From: UBA4971 sp029551185
GTDB taxonomy: Bacteria; Bacillota; SHA-98; UBA4971
DNA: 64,000 nucleotides
Direction of reading: 5' to 3'
Assembly (NCBI GenBank): GCA_035593725.1
Contig: DAOSZN010000008.1
Location: 16,298 to 80,297 of the forward strand
A program made the translations under genes and the position numbers. The notes beneath the pieces were generated by a model. It saw only the letters and a list, made by a program, of their open reading frames with translations. It was not told the DNA's origin and ran no database searches. This document shows positions 1-8,954 of this stretch, one piece after another. Numbering within the stretch: the stretch's first letter is position 1; each line of letters opens with the position of its first letter.

Positions 1-1312
1 GTTCCGTCATTCTCTCCGCTGCTTTATGAAGATGACGGTAAATCCAGTCGTTGGAACCTTCAAGCCAGACCTCATTGTAGCCTTTATATCCCCAACTTGA
101 AAGGGACGGTGTAGAGACTTGGTTGCGAGTGTATACGTTTAGATAGTCGCTTGGTGTAACTAACTTGAACACGTTCTGGTCGTAAGTCGCCTTTCTTATC
201 AAGTAATCAAGCCACTCCGGTCCTTCGAACCACCAATGTCCAAAGAGCTCAGCATCGTAAGGTGCGACTACAATGGGTTTTCTATCCATTACAGATGCCA
301 GGTATTCGATTTGCCTCTCTCTGTTGAACATGAAGTTCCCTGCGTGGATTGCAGCTTTTCTTAAGGCACGTCCCCTGTCATAAGGTTGTTTGTCATGGGT
401 TTTCCCGGTAATCCTGTGGTATTTTATCCCTGTGCCGATACGGGTTCCGCTTGGGTGTATGTATGGTTTTATGTAGTCGTAATCCAAGTCATAACCTATA
501 TCCCGATAGAATTCCCGGTAATCGTAATCCCCCGGATATCCCTCTCGTGCGCTCCATACTTGCTTGGATGATTCCATGTCCCTACCGAAGGAGGCCACAC
601 CTGACTTGCAGTATATCGGCGCGAACACTCCGTACTTAGGTTGAGGCGACGCGAAAAGCACTCCGTGAGCGTCCAATATGAAATATCTTATACCTTCCTG
701 CTTCAAGTATTCATCATCACCCGGATTGAAACCGCATTCAGCAAGCCAGAAGCCTTGAGAATTGCGGTGAAAAGTTTGTCTGTGGTAGTCGGCTGCTATC
801 TTTACCTGGGCACGCACCGCTTCGCGGGATATCTCCATAAGCGGAAGGTATCCATGGGTTGCGCAAGAAGTAATAATTTCCAGGCATCCCTTGTCCTGAA
901 GCGCGGTAAATGCAGTGATTAGGTCGCATTGGTATTCATCTTGGAATATACGTCTTGCTTCACGGAACTTCTCCAGGTACATTTTGGCGTTCTCATTGAA
1001 TTCCGGGAGCCAGCGGGTTCGTTCAACTTCTCTTTCCGCAAGCTCGATAAGGCGTTCTATGTGGCGGAGATACCGCTCCTTGAGGAGGGAGTCCTGAAGC
1101 ATGGACGAAAGGGGCGGGGTGAGGGACATTGTTATTCGAAATTTTATTCCCTCATCAGCCAGGCGGTTGAATACTTTTATGAGAGGAATGTACGTTTCTG
1201 TAATGGCTTCATAAAGCCAGGTTTCCTCAAAGAAATCAGAATGCTCAGGGTGTCTCACATACGGCAAGTGCGCATGAAGGATAAGGGCAAGATAGCCTTT
1301 TTCATCTCCCAT
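1..1312 (-). CDS. GH57 glycoside hydrolase, 1,4-alpha-glucan branching enzyme type (DUF1957), 3' end outside window
   Basis: An open frame of about 437 codons runs off the left edge; full-length relatives have about 530 residues. It starts at an ATG (1312-1310) behind AAAGGAGATGAG. The start HAHLPYVRHPE, the motif WLAECG with the presumed nucleophile Glu192, and YDAELFGHWWFEGP with the presumed acid/base Asp353 are hallmarks of GH57 branching enzymes of the TK1436/TTHA1902 type. These make alpha-1,6 branches in glycogen-like glucans in the cytoplasm; some relatives act as amylases, so branching is the likelier role, not proven. The DUF4912 gene lies 22 nt upstream in the same direction, probably the same operon. 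A paralogue lies divergently at 2491-4140. Confidence 0.88.
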   Translation of the reverse strand, partial: MGDEKGYLALILHAHLPYVRHPEHSDFFEETWLYEAITETYIPLIKVFNRLADEGIKFRITMSLTPPLSSMLQDSLLKERYLRHIERLIELAEREVERTRWLPEFNENAKMYLEKFREARRIFQDEYQCDLITAFTALQDKGCLEIITSCATHGYLPLMEISREAVRAQVKIAADYHRQTFHRNSQGFWLAECGFNPGDDEYLKQEGIRYFILDAHGVLFASPQPKYGVFAPIYCKSGVASFGRDMESSKQVWSAREGYPGDYDYREFYRDIGYDLDYDYIKPYIHPSGTRIGTGIKYHRITGKTHDKQPYDRGRALRKAAIHAGNFMFNRERQIEYLASVMDRKPIVVAPYDAELFGHWWFEGPEWLDYLIRKATYDQNVFKLVTPSDYLNVYTRNQVSTPSLSSWGYKGYNEVWLEGSNDWIYRHLHKAAERMTE

Positions 1313-1334
1313 GTCGAAAACTCATCTCCTTTTG

Positions 1335-2294
1335 CTACCAAGTGCTACGGGCAAGTCTGGTAGTGACGGAGCTGCGCATAGAGGCATCCTTTGACACTGC
1401 CTGAATATCTATGATTTGCTCCCCGTCAGGCAGGGCGTACCTTACATGAAAAGTACCGTCCGGACGAAGTTTGACAGGCCGCCCGGAAATGGTAAGATCT
1501 GCGTCAGGTAAAGTGGCGCCGTGGATTATCACTTCCACAAATGCGTTTAACCAAAACTTTTGAGGCTGTGCTCTTTGCCCCATTTGAGGACTGGATATCT
1601 CACTTACGAATTCAGAGCCTATTTCCAAGTGCATCCGCTCGGATATTTCGGAAACCATCTCAGGGGATGCCGGAAGGCCGGTAGACAGAGGATAGTACCT
1701 CTCTATTGCTGAAAGTGTCATCCATTCTTCATCAATGACTTCAGACATGCCGGCTCTGGGGGTTTTGACTACGTTTGACTTTGACAAGCAAAGGAAGCGG
1801 CCGTCTTGTCCAATAAGTCCGAGCTCTGCACAGTAAGATCTGTTAGGCCGATCAACGTTTATATACCAGTTTTTGGCATGTTCGCCAATGTCAATGCTCA
1901 TAGTCTTATGTGCGTTGCTTCCGTCAAATTCGATATCAGTCACATCATGCACCCGGAGAGCCTTTTTGGAAGTCAGCCATCCTTCCGGTCCCAACGCCAT
2001 GGTTACCATGTCTGAAATGTCTTCCGCGATTTCCCAGTATGCGTGTATCCAATATGGATCCCGCACCATAAGGACTATTTGGGTTGAGCCATATCTCTGA
2101 GGAAGCTCATATTGGCTGTCCCATGCATATCCAGGAGCTTCTTGATATTGAATAGGAGCTTCACCTACGTGTAATTCGCGAGTCTCAATGATTTGAATCT
2201 CAGGGACGACCTCTGAAACATGGATTTCCACCGCCTCAGAGGGGCCGGCGCCTTGACTGAGACTGTTTTCTGTCGTTTTTTCAGAATTTTGCAA
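1335..2294 (-). CDS. DUF4912 domain protein
   Basis: A 319-residue soluble protein with no signal peptide. TTG start at 2294 with GGGGAGGT about 7 nt upstream. Residues about 1-60 are acidic and low in complexity. Residues about 65-190 carry the DUF4912 signature (LPQRYGSTQIVLMVRDP, then WIHAYWEI). The C-terminal 80 residues look beta-rich (sandwich-like). The molecular function of DUF4912 is unknown to me. The gene sits 22 nt ahead of a GH57 branching-type enzyme and back to back with a second one, so a role in glycogen or storage-glucan metabolism, perhaps glucan binding or scaffolding, is an inference from context. Confidence 0.8.
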   Translation of the reverse strand: MQNSEKTTENSLSQGAGPSEAVEIHVSEVVPEIQIIETRELHVGEAPIQYQEAPGYAWDSQYELPQRYGSTQIVLMVRDPYWIHAYWEIAEDISDMVTMALGPEGWLTSKKALRVHDVTDIEFDGSNAHKTMSIDIGEHAKNWYINVDRPNRSYCAELGLIGQDGRFLCLSKSNVVKTPRAGMSEVIDEEWMTLSAIERYYPLSTGLPASPEMVSEISERMHLEIGSEFVSEISSPQMGQRAQPQKFWLNAFVEVIIHGATLPDADLTISGRPVKLRPDGTFHVRYALPDGEQIIDIQAVSKDASMRSSVTTRLARSTW

Positions 2295-2490
2295 TCAGGT
2301 TACCTCCCCACTGAATCGTGTGGGCATTATCATGTGGAGGCCTCTGTAATAATATCTCTACTGCTGTGAAGGTTTATACCATCGGAATACTGTTTGCTCG
2401 TATGACTTACACTAAATGTACTCGATTTTGGAAGAGATCGCCTAAATTGAGTAAGGAGAAATCCAGTGACAGCGCAAGGGGGGCATCTTT

Positions 2491-4140
2491 ATGTCAATTG
2501 GGTCATTTGTGCTTGTTCTCCATAGCCATCTGCCGTATTGCAGAAAGGCAGGGGTATGGCCTTTTGGCGAAGAGTGGGTTTTTGAGGCAATGGCGGAAAC
2601 GTATATTCCACTTCTTGATATCATAGACCACCTGGCTGAGAAGAACGTCTCAGGAAGCTTTACAGTAGGGTTTACACCGGTGCTGTTGGATCAATTACAA
2701 GATCCGTACATGCTGCTTCGGTTTGACGAGTATCTTGAGACTAAGATTGCTACAGCGGAAGCTGACATTCTAAGATTCGGAGCCGAGAGTGAATGGAGTC
2801 TTCAAGAGCTTGCCAAGTTTTACAGGGATCGCTATGAAAGGGTCAGAGACAGTTTTTACCTTCGACACAACAGAAACCTGGTGAACGCCTTCAAGGCCTT
2901 TCAGGATAGGGGGTTGATAGAGATCCTGGCAGGAGCGGCGACTCATGCATATTTACCGCTCCTTGCCACTGACACTTCTATTTATTCTCAGCTCAAGCTT
3001 GGATATGATGTTTACAATTACAGTTTCGGACGTCCTCCTCAAGGAATATGGCTGCCGGAGTGCGGATATCGTCCCCCGTCAGAGTCATCAAGTGTTGACA
3101 GGGCTCTAAAGGAACTTGGATATTCTTGCTTCTTCGTGGACGCGCACGCTATTGAAGGTGGAGCACCGATAGACGTATACTCAGACAGGATCTTGAAAAA
3201 GCCGGAAGTGCGATCTGCTACCGCAAAGCGGGATTATACCTCTTACCTTCCGTACTTGGTTTCCGGTAGTAACATCGCAGTTCTTGGGCGAAATCAACGC
3301 ACCGCATTGCAGGTATGGTCCTCAGAATGGGGTTATCCGGGTGACGGCAATTATCGGGAGTTTCATAGGCGAGATCCAATTTCCGGTTTCAGTTATTGGA
3401 AAGTCACAAGTCGATTGGTGGATATCTCCGCGAAGGAAGTATACCAACCTGAAGCCGCTCTTTGTCGGGCTAAGGAGCATGCTGATCACTTTGTGAACTT
3501 AGTGGAACGGCTCCTTTTGGATTTCAACTCAGAAACCGGAAAACGAGGAGTAATCGTAGCGCCATTTGACGTAGAATTGTTCGGACACTGGTGGATGGAA
3601 GGTCTTGACTGGTTGAAGTGGGCATTGGAAGGCCTCAGCAAGAGTCCCTATGTAGAAGTCGTTTCCGCTTCGGATTGCCTGGAGAGATACCCGCCAAATG
3701 AAGAGATCGACTTGCTGGAAAGTTCATGGGGTCTTGGGGGAGGCCACTATGTCTGGGACAATGATCAAACCAACTGGATGTGGCAAGAAATCCACAGTGC
3801 CGAAAAGGAAATTGAAGACATGGTATTGAAAACAGGCCATAGAAACCGACAAGGAGAAGATAACGCTTCGCTTAGAGCCAGACTTCTAAAGCAGGTAGCC
3901 CGTGAGGCGTTGCTGCTTCAGAGCAGTGATTGGCCGTTTCTTGTTACTACGGAACAAGCTAGGGATTACGGTGAGAGGAGATTCCTCGAACATAAGCATA
4001 GATTTGAGAGGCTTACCCATGCTTTGGCCAAGGACCCAATACCCCCTGACATCGTGAGCTACCTGGAGCAACTTGAGTCTATTGACGCAGTATTCCCTAA
4101 GATTGATTTCACCGCTTTCATGGGAAAGCAGGGATTCTGA
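2491..4140 (+). CDS. GH57 glycoside hydrolase, 1,4-alpha-glucan branching enzyme type (DUF1957), second copy
   Basis: 549 residues, about the normal family length. ATG start behind AAGGGGGGC. The N-terminus has the GH57 strand VLVLHSHLPYCRKAG. The presumed nucleophile is Glu190 in GIWLPECGYRP and the presumed acid/base is Asp360 in APFDVELFGHWWMEG. The C-terminal third (about 400-540) is the helical DUF1957 domain. It is homologous to the enzyme at the left edge but clearly diverged (LPECGY against LAECGF; VELFGHWWMEG against AELFGHWWFEG), so the two may differ in chain-length or branch specificity. It is divergent from the DUF4912/GH57 operon across a 196-nt spacer, which should hold both promoters. 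Confidence 0.88.
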   Translation: MSIGSFVLVLHSHLPYCRKAGVWPFGEEWVFEAMAETYIPLLDIIDHLAEKNVSGSFTVGFTPVLLDQLQDPYMLLRFDEYLETKIATAEADILRFGAESEWSLQELAKFYRDRYERVRDSFYLRHNRNLVNAFKAFQDRGLIEILAGAATHAYLPLLATDTSIYSQLKLGYDVYNYSFGRPPQGIWLPECGYRPPSESSSVDRALKELGYSCFFVDAHAIEGGAPIDVYSDRILKKPEVRSATAKRDYTSYLPYLVSGSNIAVLGRNQRTALQVWSSEWGYPGDGNYREFHRRDPISGFSYWKVTSRLVDISAKEVYQPEAALCRAKEHADHFVNLVERLLLDFNSETGKRGVIVAPFDVELFGHWWMEGLDWLKWALEGLSKSPYVEVVSASDCLERYPPNEEIDLLESSWGLGGGHYVWDNDQTNWMWQEIHSAEKEIEDMVLKTGHRNRQGEDNASLRARLLKQVAREALLLQSSDWPFLVTTEQARDYGERRFLEHKHRFERLTHALAKDPIPPDIVSYLEQLESIDAVFPKIDFTAFMGKQGF

Positions 4141-4183
4141 GGTAAATGTTGAATCTCTTCGCCTGAGGTGATGTTCCGGGGTT

Positions 4184-4196
4184 CAGTATAGTACTG
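4184..4196. promoter_or_regulatory. Short inverted repeat upstream of amino-sugar operon, possible operator
   Basis: CAGTA-TAG-TACTG is a 5-bp-arm inverted repeat 41 nt upstream of the PHP gene that heads the PHP-kinase-nagA-nagB run. GntR-family amino-sugar regulators (NagR/DasR) bind short palindromes of this general kind. The match is loose, so this is only a candidate. Confidence 0.2.
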
Positions 4197-4237
4197 TCTC
4201 CGGTTGTGACCGAAGGATCGAGGAGGATAATAAATAA

Positions 4238-4963
4238 ATGAAACTTGTGGCAGATCTCCACACTCATTCCGTAGCAAGCGGACATGCATATTGCACCATT
4301 AATGAAATGGCTCAGGCTGCAGCTGAAAAAGGGCTCAAAATGATTGCAATTACCGACCATGGGCCTAACATGCCGGGCGGTCCTCATTTTTATTACTTCG
4401 GTAATTTGCGTATAGTTCCTTCTGTGATTGCCGGAGTTCAAGTGCTAAAAGGCATTGAAGCGAATATAGTCGGCTTGTCAGGTGAACTTGATTTACCCGA
4501 TCATATGCTGGAGAAACTGGATATTGTGTTTGCAGGGTTCCACACTCATACCGGTTATGAAGGTGACGGGGTTTCCGAAAATACCGGGGCAATGATAGGC
4601 GCCTTGGAAAATCCCTATGTAGACGGTATTGTGCACCCTGGGAATCCGATTTTTCCGGTGGACATCGCTGAGGTGGTTACTGCCGCTTCTGACCTTGGTA
4701 AACTCATAGAAATCAATAACGCGTCTCTTACTGTCACCAGATTAGAGAGTATGGAAAACTGCGTGAATTTTGCGGAACTTGCAGCGGAATATGGCGCAAG
4801 AGTTGTAATTGGAAGTGATGCTCATCATACTTCTTTGGTAGGCAGTTTTGACAGCGCAATTGAACTCGTGAAAAGAGCGGGCGTTAAGAGCGAATATGTG
4901 CTTAACACAGATGTCAGCAAGATAACTGAATTCCTCGATAAGAGAAGGAAGGCGCTGAGGTAA
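4238..4963 (+). CDS. PHP-domain phosphatase, YcdX family
   Basis: 241 residues, ATG start behind GAGGAGGATAA. It has the metal-binding signature of PHP phosphoesterases: DLHTHSVASGHA at the N-terminus, ITDHGP, GIEANI, FHTHT, HPGNP and GSDAHH near the C-terminus, in the order of the trinuclear-zinc YcdX/histidinol-phosphatase family. It probably removes phosphate from a small cytoplasmic metabolite; the substrate cannot be read from sequence. The stop lies 3 nt before the ATG of the GlcNAc-type kinase, so it is translationally coupled to the amino-sugar genes. That suggests a sugar-phosphate substrate or overflow control, as inference. Confidence 0.85.
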   Translation: MKLVADLHTHSVASGHAYCTINEMAQAAAEKGLKMIAITDHGPNMPGGPHFYYFGNLRIVPSVIAGVQVLKGIEANIVGLSGELDLPDHMLEKLDIVFAGFHTHTGYEGDGVSENTGAMIGALENPYVDGIVHPGNPIFPVDIAEVVTAASDLGKLIEINNASLTVTRLESMENCVNFAELAAEYGARVVIGSDAHHTSLVGSFDSAIELVKRAGVKSEYVLNTDVSKITEFLDKRRKALR

Positions 4964-4966
4964 GAC

Positions 4967-5971
4967 ATGGGGCTTGTCATTGCAATAGACGCAGGCGGCA
5001 CTAAAACAGACTGTCTAATCGGCACAACACAAGGGGAAATTCTTGCGAAATCAGTGTCCGGTCCTGCCAATTACCAGTTGGTAGGCATAGACGGCGTGCT
5101 TCGGGTCATAAGCGAACTGCTCCGTGCAACGGACGATTATTGGTCCCATGAAAGGCACGGATTTGAAGTCATGTGGATAGGTATTGCAGGGGTGGATAGG
5201 CCCGGAGAGCGGGAGCAGGTGGCTATGTCTCTTCGAAATCTGGGAGCTGCAAGTAAGGTCATAGTGGATAATGATGCGATGATCGCTCTTGCCAGCGGGA
5301 CAATGGGCAAGCCGGGAATCGTGGTCATTGCAGGCACAGGCTCAATAGCGTTCGGAGTCAACGGAGAAGGAAAGCGGACAAGGGCCGGGGGTTGGGGATA
5401 TATCCTAGGGGATGAAGGCAGCGCCTATTATATTGGACATTCTGCCCTTAACCAGGTTACACGAGCTCAAGACGGCCGTGGGCAACCTACTTTGCTGGCT
5501 CAGGCAATCATTGACCATTTCGGTATAGATAGTATAGACGGGTTGGTAGGGTTGGCGTACACCGGCAAACTGGATAGAATTGATATTGCGGGCCTTTCAC
5601 CGCTCGTGGCAGAAGCAGCAAAAGAGGGAGATGAAACAGCCTGTCGGATACTGGATTCGGCAGGTGCTGAACTTGGGATTGCAGCAGGCGCAGTGGCAAA
5701 GGCTCTCAACATGGAAAGGTCGGCGTTCCCGTGTGTTACTACAGGCGGGGTCTTTAAGTCAGGTAAGGCGGTTACGTACGCGCTTATGAGAGAATTGGCG
5801 AAGGTGGCTCCCATGTCACACCTTGTTGAGCCTGAGTTTCCTCCTGTTGTCGGCGCCTATTTTATGGGTATCCGCGAACTCGGGCAGGAGATTGATGAGG
5901 ATGTAAGAGAACGCGCAAGAACTTCACTGGCAGGACTCAAGTTTTCCGCTTCTTGCTTGGAGGAGGATTAA
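4967..5971 (+). CDS. N-acetylglucosamine / amino-sugar kinase (BadF/BadG/BcrA/BcrD ATPase family)
   Basis: 334 residues of the ASKHA fold. Seen: phosphate-1 loop DAGGTKTD (residues 7-14), catalytic Asp in VIVDNDAMIAL, phosphate-2 loop IAGTGSIAFG, then GGWGYILGDEGSAYYIG, which is typical of GlcNAc kinases and of clostridial MurK-type GlcNAc/MurNAc kinases. It phosphorylates imported amino sugar with ATP in the cytoplasm. Lying directly before nagA and nagB, it supplies the GlcNAc-6-P they consume. Whether MurNAc is also a substrate cannot be decided; no murQ etherase is in the window. Confidence 0.85.
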   Translation: MGLVIAIDAGGTKTDCLIGTTQGEILAKSVSGPANYQLVGIDGVLRVISELLRATDDYWSHERHGFEVMWIGIAGVDRPGEREQVAMSLRNLGAASKVIVDNDAMIALASGTMGKPGIVVIAGTGSIAFGVNGEGKRTRAGGWGYILGDEGSAYYIGHSALNQVTRAQDGRGQPTLLAQAIIDHFGIDSIDGLVGLAYTGKLDRIDIAGLSPLVAEAAKEGDETACRILDSAGAELGIAAGAVAKALNMERSAFPCVTTGGVFKSGKAVTYALMRELAKVAPMSHLVEPEFPPVVGAYFMGIRELGQEIDEDVRERARTSLAGLKFSASCLEED

Positions 5972-5973
5972 TC

Positions 5974-7182
5974 ATGATAATAAAAGGCGCTGACATACTG
6001 ACTCCGCAAGGCATGATCCAATCCGGAATTCTCGTAATAGAAGACGGTATCATAGCAAGAATCAGTCCTTTTGGCGACGCAGGTTTTGACACCGGGCTTC
6101 CATGTAAACATGAGCCTCGGCATGAAGTTATTGACGGGACCGGTCTAACGCTTGTCCCTGGGTTTATTGATATTCATTCCCATGGCGGAGGAGGGTGTGA
6201 TACTTTAGACGGAACTTATGACTCACAGGAGAGGATGTGTCTCTCTCATGCTGCACACGGTACCACCGGAATCCTTCCAACGACAATGTCAGCTCCGTTT
6301 GAAACCCTTCTTCAGGTGTCAGAATTAATCGGTCACGCAATAGAAACTAATGTCCTCGACGGCGCTAAGATTCTAGGGCTTCACCTTGAAGGGCCGTGGC
6401 TTAATCCGGAATTCAAAGGCGCTCAGTCGATAACAGGTATACGCAGGCCTTCCATAGAAGAACTGGACGCGCTTATCAAGGCGTCCTCCGGAAATATCAG
6501 GATGATTACTGTGGCACCGGAGATGCCGGGGGCCCTGGATCTTATCAAGCATGCAGCGGATTCCGGGATCAAAGTCTCTCTCGGACACTCATCCGCCACG
6601 TATGAGCAGGTTATTCAAGCCGTTCAAGCCGGCGCCACCCATGTCACCCACGCCTATAATGCCATGAGCGGTCTGCATCACAGATGTCCCGGAATGGTTG
6701 GGGCAATGCTTTCGTGTGATAAGCTTACTGCGGATGTGATCCTTGATGGGTTTCATCTTCACTGTGCTGCTGCCAAGATACTTATGAAGTGTAAAGGGAA
6801 GGATAGGCTTGCCTTGATAACAGATGCCACAATGGCTGCCGGTATGCCCAACGGTCGGTATGAATTGGGTGGACAGGAGGTTATCTTCCGTGACGGAGCA
6901 GTCAGGCTTCCTTGTGGCAATCTTGCAGGATCCGCCCTTACATTGGATAACGCAGTGAAATATGCTGTCCTAAAACTTGGGTGTTCGTTGGAGGATGCTA
7001 TCACCATGGTTTCGGAAACTCCTGCCAAAATAATCGGCATGTATGACAAGAAGGGCAGCATCGAAGCAGGCAAAGATGCGGATCTCGTTCTTCTTGACGC
7101 GTCCTTACAGGTAAAGGCAACCATTGTAAGCGGCAATTTGGTATACATGTCAGAAGTCAAAGACGATTCACGAAAGGCTTAA
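5974..7182 (+). CDS. nagA: N-acetylglucosamine-6-phosphate deacetylase
   Basis: 402 residues from the ATG at 5974, chosen over an in-frame TTG at 5953 because TTGGAGGAGG lies just upstream as ribosome site and the family begins at MIIKGADIL. It deacetylates GlcNAc-6-P to GlcN-6-P. Amidohydrolase metal and active-site motifs are in order: IDIHSHGGGG, the metal Glu in LHLEGPWLN, His in LGHSSATY, His in THVTHAYNAMSG, and the catalytic Asp in ALITDATMAAG. It begins 2 nt after the kinase stop and is followed 22 nt later by nagB, making a compact operon. Confidence 0.96.
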   Translation: MIIKGADILTPQGMIQSGILVIEDGIIARISPFGDAGFDTGLPCKHEPRHEVIDGTGLTLVPGFIDIHSHGGGGCDTLDGTYDSQERMCLSHAAHGTTGILPTTMSAPFETLLQVSELIGHAIETNVLDGAKILGLHLEGPWLNPEFKGAQSITGIRRPSIEELDALIKASSGNIRMITVAPEMPGALDLIKHAADSGIKVSLGHSSATYEQVIQAVQAGATHVTHAYNAMSGLHHRCPGMVGAMLSCDKLTADVILDGFHLHCAAAKILMKCKGKDRLALITDATMAAGMPNGRYELGGQEVIFRDGAVRLPCGNLAGSALTLDNAVKYAVLKLGCSLEDAITMVSETPAKIIGMYDKKGSIEAGKDADLVLLDASLQVKATIVSGNLVYMSEVKDDSRKA

Positions 7183-7204
7183 AGAGGTAAGAGGAGGCGA
7201 GAAT

Positions 7205-7987
7205 GTGAAAGTAATAGTTGCAGATGACTATGGGATGATGAGTAAAGAGGCCGCTGAGATTGTGGCTGCGGAGATAAGAAAAAAGCCTGACTGTGTTTTG
7301 GCATTACCTACAGGCGGAACCCCGTTGGGCTTGTATGCGGAACTGGTCAGGATGCACAAAGAAGAAGGGTTGGATTTTTCTTGTGTTTTTGCGTTTAACC
7401 TTGATGAGTACATAGGCCTTCCTGAGGATCACGAATCAAGCTACAACTTCTATATGCATGACAGGCTTTTCAATCATGTGAATATAAGCAGAGACCGGAT
7501 CCGTATCCCTTGCGGGCTTGCAGAAGATCCTGAGGAGGAGGCAGCAGCATACGAATGGGCGATCAAAAGGGCGGGAGGCATTGATCTTGCTGTGCTTGGG
7601 ATAGGGCGTAATGGACATATCGGCTTTAACGAGCCAAGGACGGAATTCGGATCCCTTACCCGTCCTATTTATCTTGCTAAGAGGACTATTGAAGCTAACG
7701 CAAGGTTCTTTCAAGAGAATCCTGATGCTGTGCCGAGGCGGGCTATTTCCATGGGGATCCGAACGATAATGAATTCCAGGAAGATTATTCTATTAGCCAG
7801 TGGAGTAGAGAAGTCGCATGCCGTTAATCAGACTGTGCACGGTCCGGTAACCGAGATGGTTCCCAGTTCAGTGTTGCAGCTTCATCCTGATTGCACTTTG
7901 ATTTTGGACAAAGACGCTGCTTCTGAACTGGAGCCTTCGCCCAATGGTTTCATCCCGGGACCGGGAATAAAGACTATGGTATACTAG
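7205..7987 (+). CDS. nagB: Glucosamine-6-phosphate deaminase
   Basis: 260 residues, GTG start at 7205 behind GAGGAGGCGA; an overlapping ATG at 7203 is out of frame. It converts GlcN-6-P to fructose-6-P and ammonia. Seen: the phosphate-binding loop LPTGGTPLG, the acid/base Asp region FNLDEYIGL, the ring-opening His in GRNGHIGFNEP, and PSSVLQLHPD at the C-terminus. Length is normal for the short Gram-positive type without the long allosteric tail of the E. coli enzyme. It ends 72 nt before rapZ on the same strand. Confidence 0.97.
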   Translation: MKVIVADDYGMMSKEAAEIVAAEIRKKPDCVLALPTGGTPLGLYAELVRMHKEEGLDFSCVFAFNLDEYIGLPEDHESSYNFYMHDRLFNHVNISRDRIRIPCGLAEDPEEEAAAYEWAIKRAGGIDLAVLGIGRNGHIGFNEPRTEFGSLTRPIYLAKRTIEANARFFQENPDAVPRRAISMGIRTIMNSRKIILLASGVEKSHAVNQTVHGPVTEMVPSSVLQLHPDCTLILDKDAASELEPSPNGFIPGPGIKTMVY

Positions 7988-8059
7988 GTACATTGACCTG
8001 GAGTTTTTATCCCGGATCACGCCAGACTGAAAGTCGGCAAGAAGCGGGGGCTTTAAACA

Positions 8060-8941
8060 TTGTACGAAGAGCGATTTGTGATAATCACAGGGCTTTCAGG
8101 CGCAGGCAAGAGTGAGGCAGTGCGTGCGTTTGAGGATCTTGGCTTTTTTTGTGTGGATAATCTCCCGCCGACATTGATCCCGAAATTTGCTGAACTTACG
8201 GCACAATCAGAAGGAAAGATTGATAAGATAGCTTTAGTAGTAGATATAAGGAGTCGCGAGTTTTTCGATAAACTGCTTACTGCATTGGATTCCCTTGAAG
8301 AAATGGGCGTCGAGTATGAGATCTTGTTCCTTGAGGCATCTGATGAGGTCCTTGTGCGGAGGTTTAAAGAAACTCGCAGACGTCATCCTCTTTCTGCGGA
8401 AGGCGGCATTATCGAAGGAATCTGTGAAGAACGTCGAAAACTCGACGAGATTCGAAAAAGGGCTTCCCGTATCATAGATACATCAAATATTACTCCTAAA
8501 CAGCTTCGTGAAAGAATAGCAGGAAGCTTCGTGAGATTGAATCCGAAGAAGGGGATTGATATCATTGTCGTGTCCTTTGGGTTTAAGCATGGTATCCCCA
8601 TAGACGCTGATCTGGTTTTTGATGTAAGATTTCTGCCAAACCCTCATTATGTGGAGGCTTTACGTCCGCTTACCGGGGAATCGGAGGCTGTCATGGAGTA
8701 TGTGTTCCGTTCCCGGGTGACCGGATCATTTTTGCATAAGCTTTTTGACCTTATGACGTTTCTTTTGCCACAGTACACAAAGGAAGGTAAGACTCAACTG
8801 ATAATAGGAATAGGATGTACCGGGGGAAGACACCGTTCAGTCGCTATTGCAAATCGCCTTGCCGACTTCTTGACGGATCAAGGATACAATGTGACAGTGG
8901 AACATCGGGACAAGGATATTCCTGAAAGACTGGCTGAGTAG
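8060..8941 (+). CDS. rapZ: RapZ/YvcJ nucleotide-binding protein
   Basis: 293 residues, TTG start with AAGCGGGGG upstream. Walker A is GLSGAGKS (residues 11-18), Walker B-like VVDIRSRE, and the C-terminal domain has IGIGCTGGRHRSVAI, all diagnostic of RapZ/YvcJ. In E. coli, RapZ senses GlcN-6-P and controls GlmS through small RNAs; in Bacillus, YvcJ is a P-loop protein of the yvcJ-yvcK-yvcL cluster. Here it lies directly downstream of nagB, so the gene whose relatives sense GlcN-6-P is next to the enzyme that removes it. yvcK follows after 13 nt. Confidence 0.96.
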   Translation: MYEERFVIITGLSGAGKSEAVRAFEDLGFFCVDNLPPTLIPKFAELTAQSEGKIDKIALVVDIRSREFFDKLLTALDSLEEMGVEYEILFLEASDEVLVRRFKETRRRHPLSAEGGIIEGICEERRKLDEIRKRASRIIDTSNITPKQLRERIAGSFVRLNPKKGIDIIVVSFGFKHGIPIDADLVFDVRFLPNPHYVEALRPLTGESEAVMEYVFRSRVTGSFLHKLFDLMTFLLPQYTKEGKTQLIIGIGCTGGRHRSVAIANRLADFLTDQGYNVTVEHRDKDIPERLAE

Positions 8942-8954
8942 GAGAGATGGCGTA

